A DNA stretch of 64,000 bases from Lachnospiraceae bacterium (GCA_016280395.1 JAEEGQ010000075.1:1-64000), one strand, 5' to 3'; shown: positions 42,159-52,070, counted from the first letter of the stretch. Program-made: numbers and translations. Notes: a model not told the origin generated them from the letters alone.

Positions 42159-44199
42159 CCTGATCTTCCGTCTGCACAGGCTTTGCCTCTGCTTCTTCGT
42201 CCGAAGCCTTTTGCTCCGCCATATCGCTTGCGGTGTCTGCCTTTGCTTCGTTCTGTGCTGTCTTTTCTGCTTCAGGGATCACGGCATTGCCGTTTCCGGC
42301 GGTTTCTCCGGGCGTCTCCTGCTTCTTCTCTTCAAAGCCGGGTCTCAGTTCCTTGATGATATCCATGAACTGTTTACCGGTTATGGTCTCCTTCTCCATA
42401 AGGAATCCGCCGGCCTTTTCAAGTATATCCCTGTTCTCGGAGATGATCTTCTTAGCCGTCTCGTAGCATTCACCGATGAGCTTTTTGATCTCGTCGTCTA
42501 TGCTCGCGGAGGTGCTCTCGGCGCAGGTCCTTACAGCCCTGCCGTCAAGATACTTGCTCTGTACGTCTTCATACTGTACAAAGCCCAGTTTATCGGACAT
42601 TCCGAAACGCGCTATCATGTTCCTTGCGATATTCGTTGCCTTTTCTATATCGCTTGACGCACCCGTCGTTACAGAGTCAAAGAACAGCTCTTCGGCGGCA
42701 CGTCCCGCGCAAAGCGAAGTTATCTGCGTGATCAGCTCGTCCTTGGACTGCAGGTATTTCTCTTCTTCGGGCACCTGCATAACATAGCCCAAAGATCCCA
42801 TGGTCCTTGGCACGATCGTGATCTTCTGGACCGGTTCTGCCTTCTTCTGGAGGGCCGTAACAAGCGCATGACCGCACTCGTGGTAAGCGACTATCTTCTT
42901 TTCCTCGGCGCCGAGTATCCTGTCCTTCTTCTCCTTGCCGGCAAATACCGTCTCCACGGATTCGAGAAGGTCGGCCTGTCCTACGGATGAACGCCCTTCC
43001 TTTGCCGCAAGGATCGCAGCTTCGTTTATTATGTTTGCAAGATCCGAACCCACGGCACCTGCTGTTGCAAGAGCTATTTCCTCAAGGTTTACGGTCTCGT
43101 TGATGCATACGTTCTTGATATGTACCCTTAAGGTCTCGATACGTCCCTTAAGATCGGGCTTGTCAACAATAACGCGGCGGTCAAAACGGCCGGGACGCAG
43201 CAGCGCCTTGTCAAGCACTTCGGGTCTGTTTGTTGCGGCGAGGATTATAACTCCCTTTGCGGGATCGAAGCCGTCCATCTCGGCAAGCAGCGCGTTAAGG
43301 GTCTGCTCGCGCTCATCATTCGAACCGCCGTACGCGGTATCACGGCTCTTACCGATGGCATCGACCTCGTCTATGAACACGATACAAGGGGCCATCTGCG
43401 TAGCCTGCTTGAAGAGGTCGCGGACGCGGGATGCGCCGACACCTACAAACATCTCAACAAAGTCGGAACCGGAGAGCGAGAAGAAAGGCACCTTTGCTTC
43501 GCCTGCCACAGCCTTTGCAAGAAGGGTCTTACCTGTTCCCGGAGGGCCTACAAGCAGTGCACCCTTAGGGAGCTTAGCGCCGATCTTTACGTATTTCTCG
43601 GGGTTATGCAGGAAATCCACAAGTTCCTTCACGGATTCCTTTGCTTCATCCTGTCCCGCAACATCCTTGAACGTAACGCCGGTCTCTTTTTCAACGTACA
43701 TCTTGGCATTGCTCTTGCCAACGCCCATCAGTCCGCCGCCCGGGTTGTTCTTCATGATCATCCTGAAGACAAGCCACATAACGATATAGATCATGGCGAA
43801 GGGAAGGATCCAGTTCACGAGGATCTGGACAAACACAGATGTCGTCTGCTGTGTCTTTGCGCCATAGGTAACGTGGTGCGCCTCGAGGATCTCGTAGATG
43901 CTCGGATCGTCCTCAAGAAGCCCTGTGTAGTAGGTTATCTCCTTCTGGCGTTTCTCGGTGATGTAGATACGGCCTGTGCTGTAATCGAACATTACCGAGT
44001 CCACGCTGTCCTGCACGACCTTCTGCTTGAAGGCGTCATAGGTTATCTCCTGGTTCCTGGCGCGGTTCACCATCTGGCTCATATACGAGAAAAGCACGTA
44101 GAATATGCATACCACGACCAGCGTGAAGAACCACATGGGCGGTGTTTTGCCCTTGCCGGGTTCTTGGGGGTTGTTTCTGTTGTTGTAATCGTTATCCAT
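42148..44199 (-). CDS. ftsH: ATP-dependent zinc metalloprotease FtsH
   Basis: 683 residues, a membrane-bound AAA protease. Two N-terminal membrane helices (about 22-42 and 130-150) flank a small outer domain. Then Walker A GPPGTGKT (about residue 222), Walker [16 protein letters not shown] region [20 protein letters not shown], and the zinc site YHECGHAL, where the usual HEAGH has Cys for Ala. The C-terminal tail (about 630-683) is Glu/Ala/Lys-rich and poorly conserved. It overlaps uvrC by 11 bp. Confidence 0.95.
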   Translation of the reverse strand: MDNDYNNRNNPQEPGKGKTPPMWFFTLVVVCIFYVLFSYMSQMVNRARNQEITYDAFKQKVVQDSVDSVMFDYSTGRIYITEKRQKEITYYTGLLEDDPSIYEILEAHHVTYGAKTQQTTSVFVQILVNWILPFAMIYIVMWLVFRMIMKNNPGGGLMGVGKSNAKMYVEKETGVTFKDVAGQDEAKESVKELVDFLHNPEKYVKIGAKLPKGALLVGPPGTGKTLLAKAVAGEAKVPFFSLSGSDFVEMFVGVGASRVRDLFKQATQMAPCIVFIDEVDAIGKSRDTAYGGSNDEREQTLNALLAEMDGFDPAKGVIILAATNRPEVLDKALLRPGRFDRRVIVDKPDLKGRIETLRVHIKNVCINETVNLEEIALATAGAVGSDLANIINEAAILAAKEGRSSVGQADLLESVETVFAGKEKKDRILGAEEKKIVAYHECGHALVTALQKKAEPVQKITIVPRTMGSLGYVMQVPEEEKYLQSKDELITQITSLCAGRAAEELFFDSVTTGASSDIEKATNIARNMIARFGMSDKLGFVQYEDVQSKYLDGRAVRTCAESTSASIDDEIKKLIGECYETAKKIISENRDILEKAGGFLMEKETITGKQFMDIIKELRPGFEEKKQETPGETAGNGNAVIPEAEKTAQNEAKADTASDMAEQKASDEEAEAKPVQTEDQDGI

Positions 44200-44261
44200 T
44201 TGGTATTTCCTTTATTTCCGCGGAATCCCGTACCTTCCGGTATCCGCTTATTGCATTGTCC

Positions 44262-44368
44262 GTTTGGGGCTTAAAATCCCGCTGTTTCCGGTAGAGCCGC
44301 CTGGGCTTAAAGCCCCGTTATCTCCGGCAGTGTCGTTTGGTGTCTGTTCCGTTATTTCTGGTAGAGCA
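44262..44368. repeat. Three degenerate repeats at the 3' end of the DUF1846 gene
   Basis: Three related units of about 35-38 bp contain variants of 'ccgttatttctggtagagc'. The last one covers the final codons and stop of the DUF1846 gene, so the other two look like decayed copies of its 3' tail lying before ftsH. Confidence 0.5.
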
Positions 44369-45836
44369 GCTTTGTAGGGAACTTCGGCTCGCAGGTCAGG
44401 TTCATGCCGAGCTTGCGGAATATGTCCACATCCACCTGCGAAAGGATCACATCCGAATGTACCTCGCAGCCGCGGAGCTTCGGAAGCTGGTCGAGAGCAA
44501 GCTTTGCGGTGTCATTTGTTGCCGCGCAGATAGAAAGCGCGATCAGGACTTCGTTTGTATGGAGTCTCGGGTTCTGGTTGCCGAGCTGGTCCACCTTCAA
44601 ATGCTGGAGCGGCTCGATAACGACAGGTGAAAGCAGGTTGATGCTGTCGTTAATGTTGGCAAGCGACTTCAGGGCGTTTAAGAGCATTGCGGCGCAGGCT
44701 CCGAAGAGGCTCGACTGTTTTCCTGTGATGATGGTGCCGTCGGGAAGCTCGAGCGCAGCTGCGTTGGTCCCTGTGATCTCAGCCTTCTTTAAGGCTGCGG
44801 TCACAACCGTGCGCATATCCGGCGTAAGATTTGCCTGCCGCATGATGAATTCGATCTTTCTTACCGCTTCGGGTGTTGCAAAGCCCTTCTTCTCATCGCA
44901 CAGGGTCGTGTAGTATCTTCTGATTATCTCATCATTTGCAGCCTTTGTCACCGCTTCGTCGTCAAAGATACAGTAGCCTGCCATATTTACGCCCATATCT
45001 GTAGGCGACTTGTACGGAGACTCGCCGCTTATTGATTCGAATATCGACCTTAGTACGGGGAATATCTCCACATCCCTGTTGTAATTGACCGTTGTTTCTT
45101 TATATGCTTCAAGATGGAACGGATCGATCATGTTGACATCATCAAGATCTGCCGTTGCAGCCTCATAAGCAAGGTTTACGGAGTGTTTTAAGGGCAGGTT
45201 CCAGATGGGGAAGGTCTCGAATTTTGCGTATCCCGCCTTGATCCCGCGCCTGTTTTCATGGTAGAGCTGAGAAAGGCACACCGCCATCTTGCCGCTTCCG
45301 GGTCCCGGAGCAGTCACAACGACAAGCCTCCTGGTCGTCTCGACGTAATCGTTCTTTCCGTAGCCTTCCTCGCTCACGATCCTCTGTATGTCAGACGGAT
45401 ACCCTTCTATAGGATAATGCCTGTAAACTTTGACACCGAGTGTTTCAAGGCGTGTCTGGAAGTTTGCTGCCGCTGCCTGGTTTGTAAAGCGGGTAAGCAC
45501 GACGCTTCCGACATAGAGCCCCTTTCCGCGGAAAGCGTCTATAAGCCTTAAGACATCCGCGTCATAGGTGATCCCGAGATCGCCCCTGCGTTTGTTCTTC
45601 TCGATATCAGCAGCATTTATTACGATAACTATCTCTGCGTCATCCTTAAGCTTTAACAGCATGTTCACTTTACTGTCCGGAGCAAAGCCCGGAAGCACGC
45701 GCGATGCGTGGTAATCATCGAACAGCTTGCCGCCGAATTCAAGGTAAAGCTTGCCGCCGAACTGGTTTATCCTCTTCCTGATGTGTTCGGACTGCATCTC
45801 AAGATACTTGGCATTATCAAATCCTGTCTTTTTCAC
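44352..45836 (-). CDS. DUF1846 (UPF0371) family protein
   Basis: 494 residues. Starts KKTGFDNAKYLEMQSEHI, a family signature, and contains LEFGGKLFDDYHASRVLPGF, VTAPGPGSGKMAVCLSQ (a P-loop-like segment near residue 175), MIDPFHLEAYKE and VDVDIF near the end. Structure of the family is known but its reaction is not settled. The start is GTG 45836, behind AGGAG with good spacing. It lies 72 bp after the glycosyltransferase gene. Confidence 0.92.
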   Translation of the reverse strand: MKKTGFDNAKYLEMQSEHIRKRINQFGGKLYLEFGGKLFDDYHASRVLPGFAPDSKVNMLLKLKDDAEIVIVINAADIEKNKRRGDLGITYDADVLRLIDAFRGKGLYVGSVVLTRFTNQAAAANFQTRLETLGVKVYRHYPIEGYPSDIQRIVSEEGYGKNDYVETTRRLVVVTAPGPGSGKMAVCLSQLYHENRRGIKAGYAKFETFPIWNLPLKHSVNLAYEAATADLDDVNMIDPFHLEAYKETTVNYNRDVEIFPVLRSIFESISGESPYKSPTDMGVNMAGYCIFDDEAVTKAANDEIIRRYYTTLCDEKKGFATPEAVRKIEFIMRQANLTPDMRTVVTAALKKAEITGTNAAALELPDGTIITGKQSSLFGACAAMLLNALKSLANINDSINLLSPVVIEPLQHLKVDQLGNQNPRLHTNEVLIALSICAATNDTAKLALDQLPKLRGCEVHSDVILSQVDVDIFRKLGMNLTCEPKFPTKLLYQK

Positions 45837-45908
45837 GATTCACTCCTTTATGTCCCGGTACGGCGCCTTGAGCAGGCATTCCTGTCCCGCGAAAGCGCTG
45901 CCGGATCT

Positions 45909-46868
45909 TTATTTTGAATTTCTGTCGATTCCGGCTTTTGCGCGTTCTCCGCCGTATTCAAGCGAAAGGACTGGCTTTGTTTCATATACCGCATTTGTAA
46001 ACCAGAGCAGCGCTTCTTCACTGTTCCCGAGCTTTTCGTAATGCTCCCCGAGCATACAGCATATCTCCGAAGGCGGGTTCGGGAGCACAAAGACCTTAAG
46101 CACCACGGCAAAGAAAGCATCGGTGTCCTCCGCAAGCTGTGCCGCTTTTGCAAGCACGCAGAAGACATCCATAAGCTCTTCGTTCGAGATGTCCGGATCA
46201 TCCGCAAGACGTGAGAAGAACGGCCTTGCAGCAGCAAAATCCTGTTCTTTTCCGGAAACGAACAGCTCTCTTGCGTACATTCCCCTAAGGTGCTTCGAAA
46301 GAGGCACATTGCCCGCGACAAGCTTTCCGAATATTTCGAAATCCCTTGTGCCGTGAGGCTTTTCGGGCTTGTGTATCACCTCTATCTCCGAGTCGTAGAT
46401 GACCGGGTCAAGCCTTACTGTTTCATGGATCGGGTCTGTCCACCTGAAGGTCCTTACACGCCTGTAAAGCTTCGGGCGAAGCTCCCTGTCGTAATTATAG
46501 GTCGTGTTGTGCTCAAGCTGGTTGCAGTACCAGAACTGGACTATCTCGACATCCTCGCCGTCAAGTGCGTTCTTCAGTGCCTTGAACTTCCGGATGTTTT
46601 CAAGGTCAATGACTTCATCCGCGTCGGCGGAGTAGATATAGTCGCAGGTTGCTTTGGAAAATGCGAAGTTCCTTGCAGCCGCAAAATCATCGATCCACTC
46701 GAAATCAAAGATCTTGTCGGTGTACCGGGCTGCGATCTCCTTTGTCCTGTCCGTCGAGCCCGTATCCACGATGCATATCTCGTCGGCCACGGCCCTTAGC
46801 GAGTCGAGGCACCTTGCAAGCACGGTCTCTTCGTTTTTCACGATCATACATACACTTACGGTAGCCAT
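45909..46868 (-). CDS. Family 2 glycosyltransferase with C-terminal helical repeats
   Basis: 319 residues. A GT-A domain starts VSVCMIVKNEETVLARCLDSL, with IVDTGSTDRT, FAAARNFAFSKATCDYI and the DxD-type motif SADADEV. From about residue 215 helical TPR-like repeats follow (ARELFVSGKEQDFAAARPFF; GEHYEKLGNSEEALLWF). This layout is common in bacterial transferases that modify peptides or surface polymers; acceptor unknown. ATG 46868 follows GGGGGATC; the first in-frame ATG 8 codons upstream has no ribosome site. Confidence 0.9.
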   Translation of the reverse strand: MATVSVCMIVKNEETVLARCLDSLRAVADEICIVDTGSTDRTKEIAARYTDKIFDFEWIDDFAAARNFAFSKATCDYIYSADADEVIDLENIRKFKALKNALDGEDVEIVQFWYCNQLEHNTTYNYDRELRPKLYRRVRTFRWTDPIHETVRLDPVIYDSEIEVIHKPEKPHGTRDFEIFGKLVAGNVPLSKHLRGMYARELFVSGKEQDFAAARPFFSRLADDPDISNEELMDVFCVLAKAAQLAEDTDAFFAVVLKVFVLPNPPSEICCMLGEHYEKLGNSEEALLWFTNAVYETKPVLSLEYGGERAKAGIDRNSK

Positions 46869-46948
46869 TTTTGATCCCCCATAAAATATCATCTAAATGT
46901 GAAAAAACAATGACTCTGATACAACACTCTATGATAAGATAATTTGCT

Positions 46949-47183
46949 CTTGCAGTCAAGAGGAGAATGCGCAGGGCTGTAGTTGGTATCTGCCAAAGGA
47001 TGAAAGGGCAGGTCACTTGCAGTCAAGAAGAGAATGCGCAGGGCTGTAGTTGATATCTGCCAAAAGATGAAAGGACAGGTCACTTGCAGTCAAGAGGAGA
47101 ATGCGCAGGGCTGTAGTCGGTATCTGCCAAAGGATGAAAGGACAGGTCACCTGCAGTCAAGAAGAGAATGCGCAGGGCTGTAG
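46949..47183. repeat. 67-bp tandem repeats, 3.5 copies
   Basis: Copies start at 46949, 47016, 47083 and 47150 (the last partial, ending about 47183). The period is 67 bp, not a multiple of three, and copies differ at only a few positions. The core reads 'tgcagtcaagaggagaatg', then 'cgcagggctgtag'. It fills the divergent region between the glycosyltransferase and AEC genes. No ORF across it is believable. Confidence 0.85.
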
Positions 47184-47330
47184 AGGTGTCAAAGACAAAG
47201 GACGCCGGTGGCTGTAGATGATTTACAGCATAAAACAGATGACTTTTTCCTGCTGATGGAGTAAAATATATGTAAATTTCTTTGTTGCGTTTGATATCAT
47301 TGCGGCCAAAAGGCCCGGTTTGGAGACAAT

Positions 47331-48320
47331 ATGCTGGATAATCTCATTTTTTCCGTCAACACGGTGCTTCCGCTCCTCCTTATGATGCTGGTGGGGCTTC
47401 TTTGCAGAAGGCTTGGGATGTTTGACGACAGATTTGTTTCAAAAGGCAACAACCTTGTCTTTCGCGTCTTCCTGCCCGTGATGATATGCCGGAACCTCAT
47501 CAACGCAAGCGCCGTGGATTCCTCCGCAGTCAAAGTGTTCCTCTATGTCGTCATTTCGGTGACCGTGCTTTTTCTTGCGCTTTTTCTCGTTATCCCCTTT
47601 ATAGAAAAGGATGACCGCAAGCGCGGTGTCATGATACAGGCCATAGGCCGCAGCAACTATGCTCTTTTTGGCATTCCCCTTGTAACACTGCTCTTTCCGG
47701 GTCAGGATGTGAGCATCGCGTCTATCCTTGTTCTTGCCACGGTCCCTCTTTTCAATATATATTCGACCATAGCCCTGCAGGTCTACAACCTTCCGGAGCA
47801 TCTGCGTGAAAAGCAGGACGGTGAAGCCGAAAAGAAGCGGAAGAAGCAGGCTGCGCTGCACATACTCAAGGGGATTGTCCTGAATCCGCTCATCATAGCT
47901 TCCGTTTTGGGTTTCCTGCTCTTTAAGCTTCAGATCAGGTTCCCTGCCCCGATAAACACAACCCTTTCAAACCTGTCGGGAGTTGCAACGCCGCTTGCGC
48001 TCTTCCTTCTCGGCGGTTCCTTTGAATTTTCGAAGATTCACGGCAACTTAAAGCAGCTGATCATCTGTGTTGCCGGCAAGCTTATTATAAGCCCTCTGAT
48101 CTTCGTGACCCTTGCCGCTGTCCTCGGGCTTCGCGGGCCTGCGCTCGGCGCGATCCTCATCACGTTTGCTTCTCCCGCTGCCGCAAGCTCCTTCCCAATG
48201 GCCCAGCAAATGGGCGGCGATGCAGAGCTTGCAGCCGAACACATAGTATTCTCCTCCGCTTTCTCCGTCCTCACCGTGTTCCTGTTTATCTTCGTATTAA
48301 AGAACCTGGCCCTGATCTGA
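47331..48320 (+). CDS. AEC family transporter
   Basis: 329 residues, about ten membrane segments in two halves, of the auxin-efflux-carrier superfamily found in many bacteria. Seen: LVGLLCRRLGMFDD near the start, PVMICRNLINA, NYALFGIPLVTLLF, PLALFLLGGSFEF and ITFASPAAASSFPMAQQMGGDAELAAEHIVFSSAFS (given in parts: PAAASSFPMAQQMG), the last being the second-half signature. Probably transports an organic acid or amino-acid-like anion. A single gene on the plus strand. Confidence 0.9.
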   Translation: MLDNLIFSVNTVLPLLLMMLVGLLCRRLGMFDDRFVSKGNNLVFRVFLPVMICRNLINASAVDSSAVKVFLYVVISVTVLFLALFLVIPFIEKDDRKRGVMIQAIGRSNYALFGIPLVTLLFPGQDVSIASILVLATVPLFNIYSTIALQVYNLPEHLREKQDGEAEKKRKKQAALHILKGIVLNPLIIASVLGFLLFKLQIRFPAPINTTLSNLSGVATPLALFLLGGSFEFSKIHGNLKQLIICVAGKLIISPLIFVTLAAVLGLRGPALGAILITFASPAAASSFPMAQQMGGDAELAAEHIVFSSAFSVLTVFLFIFVLKNLALI

Positions 48321-48680
48321 ACGAATCAGTGGGGTCGTTGCTTGGTGACTCACTCGGTAACTGTTTCGAAGACACATCCCGTCTGTTTTGGGATACCCCT
48401 TACACTACGGCTCGTTTTCTACTCGTTACAGGTCGCTTTTTTGCGGGCTCCCGCGCTCTCAGGGCATAGCCCTCGTCCGCTTCGCGGAACGCGCGTCGCA
48501 TCCGCGGCGAACCCGCACCTCCTTGCGAAAGCCTCGCTCGTGGCCGTGCTGCTGGGCATACCGGAACAGACAGCATGAATTACTGTGTGAGTCAGCGAGG
48601 GCATTTCCCATTGACTCATTTTCGGTGGCTCACCCGGTGACCTGGGCGGGATCCCATACCTTCAGGCATTATAAAACGAA
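48321..48680. other. GC-rich non-coding gap with imperfect inverted repeats
   Basis: About 360 bp with no ribosome site or protein-like ORF. It contains repeats of 'gtgactca'-type sequence near both ends and imperfect inverted copies of 'gtctgttttgggatacc' and 'ggcataccggaacag' about 180 bp apart. A few short GC-rich palindromes lie between. It may be a small non-mobile repeat element. Confidence 0.4.
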
Positions 48681-48728
48681 AAAGCATACTGTCCTTTTTG
48701 AATAACATCAAAAATAGCAGTATGCTTT
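48681..48728 (-). terminator. Hairpin terminator of the ABC operon
   Basis: An 11-bp perfect stem (AAAGCATACTG / CAGTATGCTTT) surrounds an inner 7-bp stem (TTTTTGA / TCAAAAA). It ends about 85 bp past the ABC ATPase stop; T-rich sequence follows on the minus strand. The interval between holds two near-copies of 'cgttcagRcRggataaatgcg'. Confidence 0.6.
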
Positions 48729-48813
48729 ATTATTTCCCGTCTTTTCACGTCGTTCAGACAGGATAAATGCGTCCGGCTTTTTATATCGTTCAGGCGGGTA
48801 AATGCGTCCGCCT

Positions 48814-49368
48814 TCAGAGCGCTATCACTTCTGCTCCGAGATATTCCGCTTCTGCGATATCGTGGGTAACAAAGATCACAAGCCTGTCGCTTGCCGTTTC
48901 TTTTATCACATCCATAATGCTCTGCTTGCGCTCTTCATCTATCGAGGCAAAGGGCTCGTCCATGAGCAACAGGTCGTAGTCCGCGGCAAGTGCCCTGGCT
49001 ATCGCCACGCGTCTTTTCATGCCGCCCGAAAGCTTGCCAAGCTTCGATCCGGTTTCGTTGCCTAGTCCGAGCTTTTGCAGCAGATCAACCGCCTTTTCCC
49101 TGTCCCTGCAAACAAACATCACGTTTTCAAGCACGTTAAGACTTGGGATCAGCCTGTCCTCCTGGAAAACATAGGACATTCTGCCGTCTGCCTCCCTGCT
49201 TCCCTTAAAATCCCGGTCAAGACCGGCAATTATATTAAGGAGCGTCGTCTTGCCCCTGCCGGATTCACCGGTAACTGCATATATGCCTTTATCCGGTAAA
49301 GAGAGCACAAAGTCCTTAAAGATCAGCTTTTCGCCGAACCTTTTTTCTTTGATGTCAACCTTTAGCAT
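48814..49368 (-). CDS. ABC transporter ATP-binding protein, nitrate/sulfonate type
   Basis: About 184 residues, short for the family. Walker A TGESGRGKTTLLN (about residue 36), Q-loop VFQEDRL, signature LSGGMKRRVAIARAL, Walker B LLLMDEPFASID and the H-loop VTHDIAEAEYLG are all present. The pattern is that of SsuB/TauB-like importers. ATG 49368 is used because the longer frame overlaps the permease gene; AGAGGC precedes it. It lies 4 bp after the permease gene. Confidence 0.9.
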   Translation of the reverse strand: MLKVDIKEKRFGEKLIFKDFVLSLPDKGIYAVTGESGRGKTTLLNIIAGLDRDFKGSREADGRMSYVFQEDRLIPSLNVLENVMFVCRDREKAVDLLQKLGLGNETGSKLGKLSGGMKRRVAIARALAADYDLLLMDEPFASIDEERKQSIMDVIKETASDRLVIFVTHDIAEAEYLGAEVIAL

Positions 49369-49372
49369 GCCT

Positions 49373-50149
49373 CTAGCCTCTCTTTCCTTCGTATTTCGAG
49401 ATAATATGGGAAACAAGCGCTTCTATGAGCATGCTTATCACGATAATCGTAACGGTCCAGGCAAAAAGCTCGTCGGTAAGAAGATATGTCTTCGAATTCT
49501 GCAGATTCAGGCCTATCGAACGTTTCGTATAACACAGGACTTCTGCGGCAACTCCGGCCTTCCATGCAAGTCCGAGGCAGGTTTTCAGCCCCGAAAAGAA
49601 GTACGGCGCTACCTGGGGAGCATAGATCTTTGTTATAACCGTCCATTTCTCGACCCTGAAAAATCGCGCCATTTCAAGCAGTTTTGCATCTGTTTTCAAT
49701 ATCCCCGTCTTTATGTTTCCAAAAATAACGGGCAGTACCATCAGCAGCGATATAAGGATCGGTATATAGGCTTTGTCCATGAGGACAAGCGCAAGTATGA
49801 TAAACGAGGCTACAGGCGTTGCGCGCACCACGGAAAGCGCAGGAGAGATAAACTCATCAGCTGGCGCAAACGATGCGCAGAGCACCCCGAAGAGAAGTCC
49901 GAGCAGTGCTCCCGCAAGGAGTCCCGCAAAGATTCTCAGTACCGAAAAGCTGATCGCGGTGTAAAACTCACCGGTACAGGCAAGTGAAAAAAGCTTTGCG
50001 GCAACGGCCGCAGGTGTCGGCAGAACAACCTCTTTGTTCACGATAACGGCCGCAAAAAACCAAAGCCCTACCCAGATGAGCAGGACCAGAAGTTTACGTA
50101 AGAACCTTTTTGTTACTGAGTCAGACCTTTTTCCTCTGTTGTTCTCCAT
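49373..50149 (-). CDS. ABC transporter permease, nitrate/sulfonate type
   Basis: 258 residues with six membrane segments. The EAA loop reads LEMARFFRVEKWTVITKIYAPQ near residue 160, with GLKTCLGLAWKAGVAAEVL after it. The N-terminal ALLGLLFGVLCASF and VVRATPVASFIILALV segments match the SsuC/TauC group. It lies downstream of the binding-protein gene, with the 11-copy repeat array between. Confidence 0.9.
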   Translation of the reverse strand: MENNRGKRSDSVTKRFLRKLLVLLIWVGLWFFAAVIVNKEVVLPTPAAVAAKLFSLACTGEFYTAISFSVLRIFAGLLAGALLGLLFGVLCASFAPADEFISPALSVVRATPVASFIILALVLMDKAYIPILISLLMVLPVIFGNIKTGILKTDAKLLEMARFFRVEKWTVITKIYAPQVAPYFFSGLKTCLGLAWKAGVAAEVLCYTKRSIGLNLQNSKTYLLTDELFAWTVTIIVISMLIEALVSHIISKYEGKRG

Positions 50150-50160
50150 ACCGCTTTTTC

Positions 50161-50841
50161 AGGGGCAAATCCCTTGTTTTCACTTTTTGCCCCAAGGCTT
50201 TTCTTTCCTAAAACTCAAGTCTCAGGGGCAAATCCCTTGTTTTCACTTTTTGCCCCCTGGCTTTTCTAACCTAAAACTCAAGCCGTAGGGGCAAATCTCT
50301 TGTTTTTGCCTTTTTGCCCTCCTGACCTTCCTTTCCTAAAACTCAAGTCTCAGGGGCAAATCTCTTGTTTTCACCTTTTTGCCCACTGGCTTTACTTTCC
50401 TAAAACTCAAGTCTCAGGGGCAAATCTCTTGTTTTCGCCTTTTTGCCCTCCTGACCTTCCTTTCCTAAAACTCAAGTCTCAGGGGCAAATCTCTTGTTTT
50501 TGCCTTTTTGCCCCTTGGCTTTCCTTTCCTAAAACTCTAGTCTCAGGGGCAAATCTCTTGTTTTCACCTTTTTGCCCCCTGGCTTTCCTAACCTAAAGCT
50601 CAAGCCATAGGGGCAAATCTCTTGTTTTCACCTTTTTGCCCCCTGGCTTTCCTAACCTAAAACTCAAGCCGCAGGGGCAAATCTCTTGTTTTTGCCTTTT
50701 TGCCCCTTGGCTTTCCTAACCTAAAACTCAAGCCGCAGGGGCAAATCTCTTGTTTTTGCCTTTCTGCCCCCTGGCTTTCCTAACCTAAAGCTCAAGCCGC
50801 AGGGGCAAATCTCTTGTTTTTGCCTTTTTGCCCCACCGCTT
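50161..50841 (-). repeat. Eleven tandem hairpin repeats of about 64 bp inside the ABC operon
   Basis: Units start at 50161, 50224, 50287, 50352, 50416, 50481, 50545, 50609, 50673, 50737 and 50801 (63-65 bp apart). Each has AGGGGCAAAT, a short T-rich loop and TTTTTGCCCC, so an 8-bp stem GGGGCAAA/TTTGCCCC can form, followed by 'ctggctttcctaacctaa' and 'aactcaag'. The variable period excludes one coding frame. The 100 bp beyond, up to 50949, hold a further GGGGCAGA/TCTGCCCC pair and no gene. Confidence 0.9.
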
Positions 50842-50949
50842 CTCATTTAAGGTGTTTGTATTGCGGGGCAGATTAGGAACTTTGTCATTTCTGCCCCGTC
50901 AACCGTGCTTTTTAGACACTTTAGCCGCTGTCGGAATAACTGTGCAGTA

Positions 50950-51990
50950 TTATTCATAGATCAGGTAGAAGGAGTCTGCAGGGAGTTCTCCGCCTACGGA
51001 TGAAGGGTCTGCTTCAAAAAGCACATTGAGCATGCCGCTTACCATTGATTTCATTTCGTTTCCTGTCGCAAGTGTGAGGTTGCAGTTCGGAATAGCCTTC
51101 TTTGCAAGAGCTGCCTTCGGGATGATGCCGACGCTTTCGCAGAGCGCTGCGGCTTCTTCGACATTGGCCTTCACAAAATCAACAGATGCCTTGTATTCCT
51201 CAAAGAACTTCTTAACAACCTCCGGATTGGCGTCCGCAAATTCCTTATTAACGATGATAACACCCTGGCAGAGCTCCGTGTCCGAAACCTTCTTCCACTC
51301 GGCTGTAAGATCGAGGGCGATGCGAAGATCCTTGTTTCCAATCATTGCGCTTGTCACATTGGGTTCAGGGAGCATTCCGAGCTTCACGTCACCTGAAGAC
51401 ATCTTTGTCGCAAGCTCCGCATGCTGTGCTATGTATTCAACGGTAATATCCGATGCGGGATCGATACCGTTCTTCTTTAGGAGATATTTGAGGATATACT
51501 CGGGAGTTGCGCCCTGGCCTGTTGCATAAAGCGTCTTTCCCTTAAGGTCAGAAATGCTGTTTATGGTGCTGCCGTTCTCAAGGATGTAGAGCACGCCGAG
51601 CGTGTTCACGCCCGCAACATAGATCTTCCCGCCCGTTTTCTTGAAAAGAACGGATGCAAGGTTTACCGGGACTGCGGCAATATCAAAAGAACCCTGGATC
51701 ACCTTGGCTGCGATCTGATCCGGTGCCGATGCGATGTCAAATGTATATTTGAGCGCGGTCTTCTTGTTATTGTTATCGTCCATGAGCTTAGTCATGCCGA
51801 TGCCCGTAGGGCCTGCAAGAGTATATACTGCGATCTCCCTGTCAAAGGTCACGGGAGTCTTCGGACTGTCCGTAGGTGTAGGAGTTGCGGGCGTTGCCGT
51901 TGATGTGGGGTCTTTCTTTCCGCAGGCTGCAAAAGACAGGACCAATACCGCGCAAAGCACTATTGCTGTTATTTTTCTGATGTTTTTCAT
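50950..51990 (-). CDS. ABC transporter substrate-binding lipoprotein, NMT1/SsuA type
   Basis: 346 residues. Lipobox SFAAC (Cys23), a Thr/Pro linker (about 27-48) and a periplasmic-binding fold starting REIAVYTLAGPTGIGM. Motifs include DIAAVPVNLASVLFKK, LKGKTLYATGQGATPEYILKYLL and KLGMLPEPNVTSAM, typical for binding proteins that feed nitrate-, sulfonate- or pyrimidine-type importers. The ligand is not identified. It precedes the permease and ATPase genes after an 800-bp repeat array. Confidence 0.9.
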   Translation of the reverse strand: MKNIRKITAIVLCAVLVLSFAACGKKDPTSTATPATPTPTDSPKTPVTFDREIAVYTLAGPTGIGMTKLMDDNNNKKTALKYTFDIASAPDQIAAKVIQGSFDIAAVPVNLASVLFKKTGGKIYVAGVNTLGVLYILENGSTINSISDLKGKTLYATGQGATPEYILKYLLKKNGIDPASDITVEYIAQHAELATKMSSGDVKLGMLPEPNVTSAMIGNKDLRIALDLTAEWKKVSDTELCQGVIIVNKEFADANPEVVKKFFEEYKASVDFVKANVEEAAALCESVGIIPKAALAKKAIPNCNLTLATGNEMKSMVSGMLNVLFEADPSSVGGELPADSFYLIYE

Positions 51991-52070
51991 ATTCGTTCTC
52001 CTTTTTTATGCATTCCGCCAAAACACTATATATGCCTTCCGTATGTTTTCCCGGGCATACGGCATTCTGC

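Noticed and set aside
42148-44199. FtsH zinc site HECGH as a broken protease
   Set aside because: Both metal His and the Glu are intact; only the Ala is changed to Cys, so activity is expected.
46705-47083. Minus-strand ORFs across the 67-bp repeats
   Set aside because: Repeats with a period not divisible by three; no ribosome site.
48342-48705. Short ORFs in the GC-rich gap
   Set aside because: No ribosome site; frames overlap on both strands as in non-coding GC-rich repeats.
50034-50596. Plus-strand repetitive ORFs
   Set aside because: Artifacts of the 64-bp array; spacing changes break any long frame.
50161-50841. CRISPR array
   Set aside because: Whole units are repeated with no unique spacers and no cas genes nearby.
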